A stretch of DNA of 64,000 bases from Chytridium lagenaria (Eukaryota > Chytridiomycota > Chytridiomycetes > Chytridiales > Chytridiaceae). Each line of letters starts with the position of its first letter. The stretch's first letter is position 1. The translations under genes and the position numbers were made by a program. The DNA is taken from assembly GCA_025449115.1 (NCBI GenBank), contig JAHLKC010000008.1, positions 1 to 64,000 on the forward strand, given 5' to 3'. The notes under the pieces are model-generated. The model did not search any database. It worked only from the letters and a program-made list of their open reading frames with translations, and had not been told where the DNA came from. Positions 44,085 through 55,044 of this stretch are shown piece after piece.

Positions 44085-44736
44085 GCTTTCTTTCTGTGAG
44101 CTTGAGCAAGTTTAAACAAAGTAGGAGAGAAGTCGGGGAGAGCGAGGAGAAAGGAGAGAGGGTTGTGGATGTTGTTTTGATGGGGTTAGTGGTCGTGTAG
44201 CGAGAAGCGGAATAGGGGGGATGCGGGAGAGGCAGAGAAATGAGAGTTGTTATAAAATATTCTCAAATAAAGTCAATCCGGAAAGGGACTCCGTCGGGAA
44301 ATGATCAACAAACAAATGTTTTTTTTGGAGCAAAAAACACCCGAGATTTGAGCAGAGCTGCAGACCCTGAAACAAGCAGTTTCGTATTTAATAATAATTA
44401 ATGAAAACTGAAAAGACAAGCACATGCACCGCACTCGGTCTGGACTCTTGGAGGCGTGATGCTGAGAGAGCCCTCTAGGCTGGATGGATGATGGGAATAT
44501 GGGGATGGGGATACGTTGTTGTTGCTGTGGAAACTGCTGTTTACTTTTTGCATTTCAACACTGTGCAGCATGACTGAAATGGGAGAGGACAAACCTCTAA
44601 AAACATTAATTGAATAGTTAATTAAATACTAGGAATGGTAGGAAGGTATGGAGCTCAAATCATTTTAAATTTTTATTTCTGATGCAGAAGACCAAAATGT
44701 CCAGCATCTTCTCTGCAACGTCCCTGGCGAGTTAGC
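44085..44736. other. Promoter-side spacer between divergent genes
   Basis: Lies between the ZIP and ankyrin gene starts, so it likely holds both promoters. No gene is seen. Confidence 0.45.
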
Positions 44737-46956
44737 ATGCTGCACAGGCTGCCTCTGGAGCTCGTCACAGAAATCCTGTTACTCACCAATGACTTTCACC
44801 TGATTCTGGAGGCAGAGTTTGACAGCCTTGGGTTGTTGACGAGTGAGGACATTTACATCGCGATGGCTGAACGAAGAGAGTCTGATTTTCCAGCAACACA
44901 AAAGATGTTTGATGCTAGCGAGATGGACTTGGATGGCAACCTTAGTCTCACCCGATTTGAGGATACAGCGGGAGGTTTGGACCTTGATGACGTTCAGGGG
45001 ATGAAGATATTGGAGAACATGCAGAAATTGGAGAAGAAAAAGGAGAAAAAGAGCGAGACGGAGGCGATGAAAATAACAAAGAAGTTGACGACAACATCGG
45101 GAAATCACGTATGGATGCCAATGAATATGATGAGTGCAAAGAGACAGACATCTTTAAAGAGAATGCTGAAGGCTCAGCAGGTATAGCTACTATGCTATTT
45201 AATGTATAAGTGACAAAATAGCAGGTATCAAAGGAGAAAACACCCAAATTTTCATGGGATCTCTTAGTCCCATTCTTGTTGCATGGATTTTACGGTTCCG
45301 TCTTTTAGCTGGCTTCCCCAGTGGACTGATAAATTCGCAGCCATGAATTATTTCCTATTTCTTAAATGGGTTCATCTTTCTCGCATCGAAATATCTGTCT
45401 CGTCGTTTGAAGAGGCTGCGAAACATGGGTACGTTGATATTATCGAATGGATGATTATAGAGGACATTGCGCCGTGGTCATTGAAACGGTACGATATTTT
45501 ATCTACATGACTCATCAACTTACTTCTGTTGCAGAGACCTCACCAGGCAGATTGTGGAAAATGATAACCTGGAGTTGCTAAAAGTAGTAAAGAAAAACGG
45601 AATGACAGTTGACGTAGACTCGGAGGGGCTGGAGATCGCAGCGTCAAAAGGAAATCTGCATATGGTTAAATGGCTGTGCACGATGGCTCCCCTGGATTGC
45701 AGAAAGGCTATGATCGCGGCAGCTGTCAATGGTCATCTGGATATAGTCAAATGGTTTTTCGAGGAAAACCCGGTTATGCGTAGCAATCAAGCCGTCAACA
45801 TGGCAGCTAGGGCCGGTCAGCTTGAGATTGTGAAGTGGCTTCTTGAGAATCACAATGATGGATGTTCGTCAGATGCCATGGACGGAGCGGCCACCATGGG
45901 TCATTTTGATGTGGTGATATGGTTGCATGGCAATAACAGAGATTGCACGAATGAAGCCATGGACGGGGCGGCCACCAACGGGTTTCTTAATATCGTTCAA
46001 TGGCTTTGTATGAATCGTAAAGAAGGATGTTCGCAGCAAGCCATGGACGGAGCGGCTCGAAACGGGTTTTTGGACATTGTAAAGTGGTTGCATGAGAACA
46101 GAACGGAGGGTTGTACCGTGGCTGCGATGGACGGAGCGGCAGAGTATGGGTATCTTGAAGTGGTTAAATGGTTACATAAAAATAGGACAGAGGGATGCAC
46201 CAAACTTGCAATGACGGAGGCTGCTAGGAACGGTCACTGTTCTGTTTTGAAATTCCTTCATTTTTCACCGAACCGAAGGTTGTGATCATAAAGCAATGGA
46301 TCTTGCTGCTGAAGAGGGTGAATATGATATTGTCGAATTCCTTCATGACTTTCGGCAAGAGGGCTGCACAACCAACGCCATGGATATGGCAGCTTGGTCT
46401 GGGCATCTCGAGATTCTACGCTTTTTGTATTATTGTAGGCTTGAACGGTTTAACCGAAGCTATGAAGAATGCCGCTTTGTGCGGCCGGTTGGACGTTGTC
46501 AAGTTTCTTCATCGCCGATTTAATATTTGCACGATGGATGCTATGACAGAAGCAGCTTCGGAAGGACATCTTCGTATTGTGAGATGGTTACATTTTCACT
46601 GCACGCAGGGATGCACGACTCAAGCCATGGACCGTGCCGCTGAGAACGGGCATCTTCACATTGTCAAGTTTTTGGATCGACATCGACAAGAGGGTTGCAC
46701 TGTATCTGCCATGGATGAAGCGGCTGCCAATGGTCATTTATTGGTAGTTCGATGGTTGCATGTGTATCGACTGGAAGGTTGTAGTTCTCGTGCGGTTGAT
46801 CGGGCAGTGGAGAATGGACATAGGCAGGTTGTGAAGTTTCTTTTATTGTTTCGGACGGAAGGGTTTAGCGAGGAGGCATTGAGATATGTGCGGGAAGTGG
46901 AGAATGATAGTAGAATGAGAATTATGCTTCGTAAACACCTGGCATTGATGAAGTGA
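44737..46956 (+). CDS. Ankyrin-repeat protein with F-box-like N-terminus
   Basis: The N-terminus MLHRLPLELVTEILLLTN has the LPxELxxxIL pattern of F-box motifs. A charged segment with an EF-hand-like D-x-D-G-N-L-S-L and Lys/Glu runs follows. From about 45283 there are some 15 ankyrin repeats of 31-33 residues with the family signature GCxxxAMDxAAxxGxLxIVKWLH. An intron at 45490-45534 interrupts the early repeats. The stop is at 46956. Two +1 slips (near 46263, a T5 run, and near 46450) divide the array into three frames although the repeat pattern continues perfectly across them. Such proteins are highly expanded in chytrids and oomycetes; the partner is unknown. An F-box would suggest target recognition for an SCF ubiquitin ligase, but that end is weak. 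Confidence 0.8.
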
Positions 46957-47313
46957 AGGATGGGGCTTAAGGGAACGGCGTGATGCAGGAGATGAAAATG
47001 CAATAATTGGAAGTATTGGAAGAGATATAGTTGCATATTTAGTTGTATTGGCATATTCATATATTCTTTTCTCCCATCTCGTTGATGCATGTATCGCATT
47101 GGTTATTTATATAAAAATAGTTTTTTGTTTTCCCGTTGTGGCCTTTTTTTTCCCATCTAAATTATTAAGTGCTTTGAATGTTTTCCTTTAATTTCTTTTT
47201 ACTTGTTGCAAGTTGATAATTATTTTTCAGATTGAGGTATCCTTCTGAGTTTTTTTTGTTGGTTTGTTTGCAAATTATCTTCTCATTCTATCTGCTTGTT
47301 TATCTTATAACAG
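46957..47313. other. AT-rich 3' spacer
   Basis: T-rich sequence between convergent genes; no coding seen. Confidence 0.45.
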
Positions 47314-47924
47314 CTATATTCGAACGACAGAAGCGATCAGAAGATTTGACTCACCACTTCCAATCAACATTTCAACATTTCCAGTGCTGCGAGTGACACA
47401 ATTTACCAGTTCACATTGACGATGCCACCTCGCGCCGTTGTGTGAAAAAGTAGAATGACCATCATCGTTTTGCAGAGGGCCGGGTGCAGGTCCAAGGAAT
47501 ACTGGTTGAGTAGGTTATATTGTAAGTGAGTAGAGGGTTGATTTACGTACAGATAGAGATCACAAGGAACAGCTGAACAGGAGTGAGCAAGTTCAGACTT
47601 TGTCTTCATAAAGGTCCCGGCTGAAGAAATGGAATTACAACCTCAAACTTAAACACGGCAAAAACCCTAGTTCGTGGATACATACATGCTTGAGAGAAAG
47701 CGTTGGATATTGTCATTCACGACTAACCCAGTATCGATTGGAAAGGTCTCTGCAGGCATTGGTGCTCCACAATTTGGATGGTCTAGCTTAAAGGACGCCG
47801 AATGGAATGGACGAAGAAGTGAGGATACATGATCATGTTTAGAGTAGTTTGATGGTTTGAGCAAGTAAAACCGTTTAATGATGACGCCGATGATGATATT
47901 GGTTGCCCTTACACCACTCATCAC
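47314..47924 (-). CDS. Cys-containing probably secreted protein, family unknown
   Basis: Several short exon-like pieces lie in order on the minus strand. The first is DHPNCGAPMPAETFPIDTGL followed by VVNDNIQRFLS. The second is KTKSELAHSCSAVPCDLYL, and the last is NDDGHSTFSHNGARWHRQCE, LVNCVTRSTGNVEMLIGSG and SNLLIASVVRI with stop at 47314. The final piece looks convincingly protein-like, and the even spread of cysteines fits an extracellular protein. The start, signal peptide and two of the joins do not work out cleanly in frame, so the model is incomplete. No function is inferred. Confidence 0.45.
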
Positions 47925-48360
47925 TGCGCTTTGTCATGATGTAACCTTCATACAAATTTAAACTCCGACAATTGCGGTCATGTTGCGGCCCTGTCTGACA
48001 AAAATATAGTTTTTGTTTCAGGCTTTGTTTTGCTCATTGTCCCATCCAATTCCATCCATACCAGCCATCGACAACTTAGCATGAAACCGTCAGGGGTAAA
48101 CATCCCGTTCTGACGCATGAAACACGACCTAAACTTTACGCAAATGGTGTAAAATGAGTTGCTGAGGAAGAAAAGAACGAACGACAGAAATACCAAGAAA
48201 GTAGACCAAGACGGCTCACTTACAGTATACTCCCAACGTCTCTAGATACCTGTTTGGATATCGCACTTAGACATCCGCTCTACAAGGAATTCAGTACATA
48301 CATCATCAGCTATATACCGTCTGCATTCAATATTCATCTGCATATCCATCGATATCCGTC

Positions 48361-50825
48361 ATGATTGGCATCCGAAAGCTCGCTGCCACTGCGTCAGCCC
48401 TCCTCATCGTCATGGCTTCATCCGAAGTTGATGCTCGTAGAAAAGTAGTCGATGCCACTTCCACCTCTGCTGTTGTCAAGGGTGCTCCAGCAGGTGCAGT
48501 AGCGTCCTCTCCATCCATGGTTTCTGCAAGCGACACCAAAGCACCCATTATCGCACCCATAAAGGATGTTCCTTCAAAATCCATCGCTAAAGCCAAAGTC
48601 GCCGAGCCTCCGATCGCTGGTCCATTAACTGTTAAGCCCGTAGCTGCTGTCGTCGAACCTCAGCCTGTCACTCCCATTGCTCCTCCCCCACCTGCTAAGC
48701 CTGCTGCTGCTGTCGTTGAGCCTCAACCTGTCACTCCGGTCGCTCCAACCCTACCTGTCAAGCCCGTAGCTGTTGCCGTCGAGCCTCAACTTGTCACTCC
48801 AGCCGCTCCTCCACCACCTGTCAAGTCTGAAGCTGCCGTCGTAGCTAAAGCTCCCAAACCAAATGCTCCTGCTATGGCATCGCCGTCCGTGGTTGTATCA
48901 AAAGTTGAAGTGAAGGTGGAAGCAGTCAAGTCTGGAGCTTCTCCAGCGGCCTCTCCGTCACATTCGCGTAAACCAAAGAATAAGCCGGTTGTGATAGGGG
49001 AAACTTCTCGCAATGGAGCAGAGGCATCTCCGATTCAGACCACCCCGATCGCCGAAGCAGCTGGATACGGTGCTTCTATCCCCTCCAACTCACCCACTCC
49101 TCGTCCCGTTAAAGTAAAGACCAAGCCCATCAAAATGCCTAATACCCCATTAACCTCAGTCGCTGCGGATATTAGCACAGTGTCGATGACGCCGTCGACA
49201 TCCGAGGCTCCCAGCAACGTGACGCCCGTCATGGGTATCCTCCGGCTGTCCTCACTACGCCCAGGTTGCGTACGGTGAAACCGTAGTCATCCCTGGCCAG
49301 CCGATTTCCACTCCTCCTATCACCATGATGTCCACAGCCGCCATTGAAATCCCCACACTCGCGACAACCACGGTCCAAGTCGCTGCTACGATCGTTACCG
49401 AGACACTTATGACCACACCCTCTCCAATCGTCACGTACGATGCCCCACCACACTCCCTGCCGTTTCACCTGTCTCCCCTCCCGTCATGGGTGTTCCTCCT
49501 ATCATGGCTATCCCCGCTTCCAGCCCTCCTATCATGGCTATCCCTGCTTCCAGCCCTCCTATCATGGCTATCCCCGCTTCCAGTCCTCCTATCATGGCTA
49601 TCCCGCAGTCAGCCCTCCTATTACGGCTATCCCCGCTGCCGACCCTTCACCAGTGATGACTATTTCCCCAGATGCTCCACCTGCCATCATCAGCATCGTC
49701 CCCGATATCAATCTCCCTGGAGCTCCACCCATCGTCAACGTTCCAAATCCCGCTTCCCTCCGTCGCCCCAAAAGAAGAAGAAACCAAAGCACAGCAGCAA
49801 TGTTCCTCCTCAGTCTATTCCATCATCTCTGCTCCAGTCGGGTGGATCTGCCTCAGTTCCTGGGTCTGAGCCTATAATGGGTAGCTCTCCTTCATCTCCT
49901 GCAATGGGTGATTCTTCTTCGACTCCTCCAATGATGGGTAATTCTCCTTCGTCCCCGCCTTGATGGGTGACTCTCCCACATCTTCTCCTATGACGGGAGA
50001 ATTTCCAGGCTCAACTTCTCCAACAACGGGTGGTTCTCCTTCGTCTCCTCCTATGATGGGTGGTTCAGGCACAGACTCTACTGCCCCATCATCCCCGCCC
50101 ATGATGGGAGGGTCATCTACATACGGAGTCCCATCATCACAGCAAGCCTCACAAGAAGTAAACGGCTCCTCACCTGCCAGCCCTCCCTCTGCTCCCTTGG
50201 TCCCAACTCCCGCGTCCCCGCGTTCCAATACCAAATCATCGACTCGGACGTAAGTACAATCGACATTGTTTAACTCCAATAAGCTTCCTTTACTTACACT
50301 TTATAACAGGAATGCGAGGAATTCGAAGACGTTATTGTTACCCTCACATCCTCCCCTGCGTCTTTGGCCACTCCCCCTCCACAACTTCCCACCCCAACTT
50401 CATCCATTATCTGCGTCTCCTCTATGGCGGTCCCCATCGCAGTCACTCCATCCGCATCGATCCCCGTCGCTCCCATTCTCCCCGCCGTTGAGTACGGCTC
50501 TCCCGCCCCTCCTAGCGCCATCGAGTACGGCTCTCCCGTTGAAATCGCTGCACCCGTCAGTGTCCCTCTTTCGCCTGCTGCCCCTGTTCCCATTGTTGTT
50601 GGCGTAGCGCCTGTGGATTCCACTCCAACGCAGTCCAAAAAGGTCGGATATGGGTACGTCCCGACGTATGGTGGCGCGTCGGCTGCGAAAGTGACTTCTG
50701 CAGTTGCTGGACAGGTATCCACGGAAGGCTTAAATAACCTTGTGCAGTCTAGCGCTGACATCGCCAAGGCGGGTTTGGTGGGGACTTTAGTGGCTGCTAT
50801 GATGGTGGCTATGGTCGTTGTGTGA
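48361..50825 (+). CDS. Pro/Ala/Ser-rich GPI-type cell wall protein
   Basis: The signal peptide (RKLAATASALLIVMASSEVD) is followed by degenerate repeats PQPVTPIAPPPPAKP-AAAVVE. Then come PPIMAIPASS repeats and a GSSPSSP/MGDS-rich part. A last exon ends in QSSADIAKAGLVGTLVAAMM then VAMVVV, a small-residue site followed by a hydrophobic tail at the very C-terminus, as in GPI-anchored proteins. An intron at about 50250-50309 precedes the final exon. Composition predicts an extended O-glycosylated wall or adhesin-like protein. The middle (49215-49960) can only be read by switching frame several times, in repeat-rich, C-rich sequence. Either the assembly is poor there or the gene is damaged. Confidence 0.65.
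49495..49612 (+). repeat. 30-bp coding tandem repeat
   Basis: About four copies of CCTCCTATCATGGCTATCCC plus CGCTTCCAGC encode PPIMAIPASS in the frame that matches the rest of the protein. The two other frames are also open, so the track alone is misleading here. Confidence 0.85.
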
Positions 50826-50918
50826 GATTTTTTAGATCTAGACCAACCTTTGCATTGTTCAATCTCTATTCTTTGATAAAAACTCTTCATGCATTTTCGA
50901 CTTTTTCATTGCATTTAC

Positions 50919-50956
<38 letters not shown>

Positions 50957-51899
50957 GTTAACCATTTATTCACTTGCAACATTCCCGTTTCATCTGTTTC
51001 GCAAAAGTCGGTTATAAACACAATGCTTTCATTCCTTCAGTTCGTGTCCTTTCATTTTGCGGCATGTTCGCTATGTTGTTACTGCTAAGTGGACATATCA
51101 TTACTGCAATGATGTGATGGAACAGAGAATAAAGGCCCTGCTACTGTACATATACATTTCTTTCGGTTGGTTTTCATAGTAAACGCCTGGTGAGGAATAT
51201 GTGAATACTTATAAGGAATCTGGCGGTCAGAGAAAACGTGATAAGCGGCGACCATCCAGCGATATGTTCATTTCTTGTATTTAAATCTTTCGTTATCACT
51301 CTTTTCGTGTATTTAACCCTTTAAATATTTTCATAAATTGGAAAAGAATTAGAAACGGAAGAAAATGTCTCTTCGATAGTAATTACTATATGAAGTTCTT
51401 TAGCGATGGTAATTAAAACAAGCCGTCGAAAAAAGGTATCTTCACTAAATTCCGCGCGCATTTTCGACGAGGATTCAACAATCACTGAAACTTCTTTACT
51501 TTAAACGAGGCAGCAATCAGTTTATTTATCTTTATTTTTTTTTTAGTCTTTTTTTACTTCGCCGCAAGTCCCCAAATATCGTCGACCAATAGCAAAATGC
51601 TCTCTCCGTGCGGTCATGCCGCACAAATCCATTCGACCAATAGCAAATCCATCTCATTTTTGGAGATAAACGCAAACCTTGTTTATATCGCGGGATATAA
51701 AAAGGGACGAGTTTTCGCTATGCTCACTTCAACGCTCCATTCCCTTTCCATCCCCTTTCCTTCCATCTCTCCCTTTCGGTGAAAACCATCCCGTGTCCAT
51801 CTGCTTCCTGTCTGCGCTGCATCCATCTATCATCCAATTTTACCTTAACGTTCCTCAACACTATTTGTGAGAAGACTCCACTCCGCACCACAGACAACC
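50826..51899. other. Spacer with long T-run
   Basis: A run of about 35 T residues near 50920-50955 follows the wall-protein stop. The remainder is the upstream region of the small membrane protein gene, including a pyrimidine-rich stretch before the start. No gene is seen. Confidence 0.5.
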
Positions 51900-52384
51900 A
51901 TGGCTGCCGCAAACATCCCCGTCCCGTTCCTCGGCCATCCCTCCTCTCATTTTGAGGAACTCCTCGACAAAGCAGAACATGACGCCAGAATCAAAGGTCT
52001 AGCTATTGGAGTTGCTGGTAACGTCACCAAACTTTACACGTGCACTGACACAACATAGGCGCTGCCTTTGGAGCCCTCTCATACGCCGTTGCTAGACGTA
52101 CTGGATTTAAACTAGCGGGACGGTCATTAGGAACTTACCATTTGATTCTATCGTCAGCAAGTAAGATTTCTTGAAAGCCTTAACAGGTTTTCTGATAAAG
52201 TTTTTTTTTCTTTTTTTGTTTAGTGTCAGGCCTCGTGACGTCGCAACTTGGAACGCATTATACTTTTCTGCTGAAGCATCAAGAGATTCATGAAGTTAGA
52301 AGAAGGGAGGCAGTTATGAGAGGGGAGATGAGGAAGAAGATGGATTGGTTGCGGAGGGAGAGCGTCGTTAATCCATCGCAGTGA
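51900..52384 (+). CDS. Small two-segment membrane protein, family unknown
   Basis: Three exons join in frame (51900-52017, 52059-52160, then from the TTTAG acceptor near 52224 to 52384) and give about 127 residues. The middle has a Gly/Ala-rich hydrophobic segment (IKGLAIGVAGAAFGALSYAV) and a second weaker one (YHLILSSAMSGLVTSQLG), joined by a basic loop RRTGFKLAGRS. The C-terminus is a long charged helix (EVRRREAVMRGEMRKKMDWL). The layout, with two short helices and a basic loop, fits a small organelle-membrane protein. I do not recognise it. Splice sites are all canonical, which supports that it is a real gene. Confidence 0.6.
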
Positions 52385-52671
52385 CGATCACGCTGTGCAT
52401 GATATACCAATTTTACTACTCATGTTTTTGGTTTCTTTTACCACTGTTTGAAGACCTCTGCATTTTTACTTTTTACTCTTTTTTTTTTTTTTTTTTTTTT
52501 TCGCATCAGTTATCATATTTATCACATCTGTATTCTCTTGCATGACTTCGTTCCCTCTATTCTTTCTTTCTCCCCGGCCCCGCCTCGTCTTTTAAAATAA
52601 AACGCATCTCAATTAAATCATCATCCATGCTGTTCCTCACGTTTCTGTTCCCTGAAAAAATACACACACAA

Positions 52672-52755
52672 ACTACCCCGAGTACCCAATATTTCTCACA
52701 GTTCACCGTTCATACTACCCCGAGTACCCAATATTTCTCACAATTCACCGTTCAT
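52672..52755. repeat. 42-bp tandem duplication
   Basis: Two adjacent copies of ACTACCCCGAGTACCCAATA plus TTTCTCACAGTTCACCGTTCAT differ at one base, so the duplication is recent. It lies in a T/C-rich intergenic region. Confidence 0.9.
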
Positions 52756-52981
52756 ATGTACCTTGCCTCCAGCCTTATCGACCCTCGCTATTACCTCAGT
52801 GATATCGAATATAATCAGTCAATGTTGGTATCGAGAATGAAAAGGCGCTGACAGGGAGGAGGGTGAAGAGGAGGTGTATAAAATAAATTGTTAAACATCA
52901 CCGAAAGAGTCACAGAAGCGCTACAAAGAAGTCCAATAAATTCATCGCAAATTACTTAAAAACTAAATTTCCCTAATCAGC

Positions 52982-54342
52982 TCAGACCCCATCTCCCCCT
53001 TCCCCCCGCTCATCCGTCAATAGCCCCCTCCTCTCCCCAACATCCACCTCCTCCCCTTCGCACCTCTCCTCCCTCCATCTGACCCAAACCAACCCTGTAA
53101 CCCCTACAACCACAACCCCTGCGGCCCCAACACTCCCACCCGCAACGCCGCGACACCCTCCAAATCCCTCAAGCACCGCCGCAGTCACGCTCTGCAACGG
53201 TACAAAAACCGCGACAACCGGCGGACTCACCCTCCCACTGGCCCACGTGATCAAAGTGTAGGCGGTGGCGGAACTCAACACGGACGCGTAGAGAACAGCG
53301 GGGGACACGGCGAGGAGGTACGGGATCCATGAGGATGTTTGGAGTGGGGGGATGAGATCCACGAGTGATACGAGACGCGTGGAGAGGGCTAGAATGACGA
53401 TGAGGATGTTCCAGAATATCCCACCCATATGGGCCCACGCGCTTAAACGAACGGCTGGATGACCTTGTTGACGAAGAGGTGCAGATAAATGAATGTAGGT
53501 TGCAAAGAAGGTACAGTTGAGGAATAACATGATGTTCCCTAACGCAAACGTCATATTGTTATTGTCGGTGAACGTGTTGGACCTAGTGGGGCACGTTGAC
53601 GGTTTCAATTCAATTAGAACAAGACACAGCGCACCCCCTGCTGCTGACAAAATCGCTACCCATTTTAGACCACCAAATCGAGTTAATGGGTTCAACGATT
53701 CAATGCCGAGAGCCGCTGCGATGAGGGTTGTAAGGATGGGGATGAGTTGCTATAAAGTCGTTAGGGGGGAGGGAGATACGTTTACTTTGTACCTGCCACA
53801 CGGACACGTAAAAAGGCCGTGTCCATAAAACTCCGGCGGCGTTGGCAAGTTGATTCCCAGAGATACCTGTTGCGCCTAGAACGAGACATGTGGTGATATC
53901 TTTCCATGTTTTAGGGAAGAGGGTTTGGGTGACGGTAGACGTGGTTGCAGGTTTTTCGATGTAACGGGAAAGTGAAAACAGGAGAGGCGTGGATATGAGT
54001 GCCCGCATAAAGACTATAAAAACATTAGGGGCATGACTCGGTATAGTTTACCAAACATGATGGGATGCACGCGATGTGTCCCATTCTTGAAAGCCAGTTT
54101 CGCGATAACAGGATACGCTCCATGCACAACCTCGACAAAGATGAGAGCGGCTGACACAACTAATCGAAAAATTAGATATGGAAAAGCGATGGGGGGTTAC
54201 CAGCATAATCCTTCAGAGACAGTTTTTTTGTGGGTGTGGGAATCAGGAGTGGGATGGTTTCTGGGGGAACGGGGGAAGGAGTGCGGCCCTCTGGCCATAT
54301 GGAGGATGTATCCCGCTGTAATGATCTGGATGGAGATGGCAT
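52982..54342 (-). CDS. DMT-superfamily (EamA-type) membrane transporter
   Basis: About ten hydrophobic helices arranged as in EamA/drug-metabolite transporters. A Pro/Ser-rich cytosolic leader (from the ATG at 54342) and KLSLKDYA precede the first helix, SAALIFVEVVHGAYPVIAK. Later helices include GISGNQLANAAGVLW, WVAILSAAGGALCLVLIE, GNIMLFLNCTFFATYIHLSA and LLAVSPAVLYASVLSSATAY. The last part has the EamA hallmark ASGRVSPPVVAVFVPLQSVT. An acidic C-terminal tail ends at 52982. Short introns lie near 54198-54162, 54045-54012 and 53793-53752. Substrate cannot be told; plant relatives of this shape (WAT1-like) and fungal homologues transport small metabolites. Confidence 0.8.
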
Positions 54343-55040
54343 CGTGGTGTGGATGCGAATGGGGGGAGTGTGATGGGATGGGAGGTGTCTCCACCGCAAC
54401 TTGCTTTTGAACCCAACGTTGTCGGAACTGAATGAGGTCCTTGAGAAATGGTGACAATTTCCAAGGGTTAATTTTAGTTTTATTCTATACAAAAACGCAA
54501 AACGTACGTTCAAGATAAAAACAACAGAATTCACAGGAAAATCATAAAAAAAAACTAAACGTTATTTGTTAAAGGTAAACATGAAACAAAAGGCGATATT
54601 TTCAACAATCCAACGCACACACCCGCTCCCCATGAATAATGCAAGGCAAAAAAAGCCAAAAGGCGCGGCAAAAGAACAAAAACAAAAGAAGCGTAAAAAG
54701 TAAAAACAAACACCACCACACTGTGAAGAAAAAAAACAACTTGAACAAAAAAGTAGGAAAGGAATAAGCATAACCGAGATGAACAAAAAGGATTTTTGCA
54801 CGAAAACAAAGAATAGAACGAAAATGATAAAAAGTACACAGAGCAAAACCGGTTGATAAAAGCAAGTAAAGACGGATAATAAGATGAAATGAAGGGGTGC
54901 GAGGAGCGTCTATGTCAGGAAAAAGTGAGCAAACAACAATAGAGGTTCAGCAATCAAATAGGAAAAAAATAAAAATCTATATGACAACAAAAAGGGAAAA
55001 AAATAAAGAAAAGTCCTTAGGCATGTGCTTCAATACATCC
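54343..55040. other. A-rich spacer
   Basis: Strongly A-rich on the plus strand. Overlapping minus-strand frames at 54555-54865 are Phe-rich by composition only. No gene is seen. Confidence 0.5.
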
Positions 55041-55044
55041 CTTT

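Noticed and set aside
46282..46956. A separate second ankyrin gene
   Set aside because: The repeat pattern continues without interruption from the preceding frame; two one-base slips explain the split better than separate genes.
50264..50607. Leu/Pro-rich ORF overlapping the wall protein's last exon
   Set aside because: Shadow of the Pro/Ala-rich true frame that carries the GPI-type tail.
54555..54865. Three overlapping Phe-rich minus-strand ORFs
   Set aside because: Produced by A-rich plus-strand sequence; three frames open at once, no protein signature.
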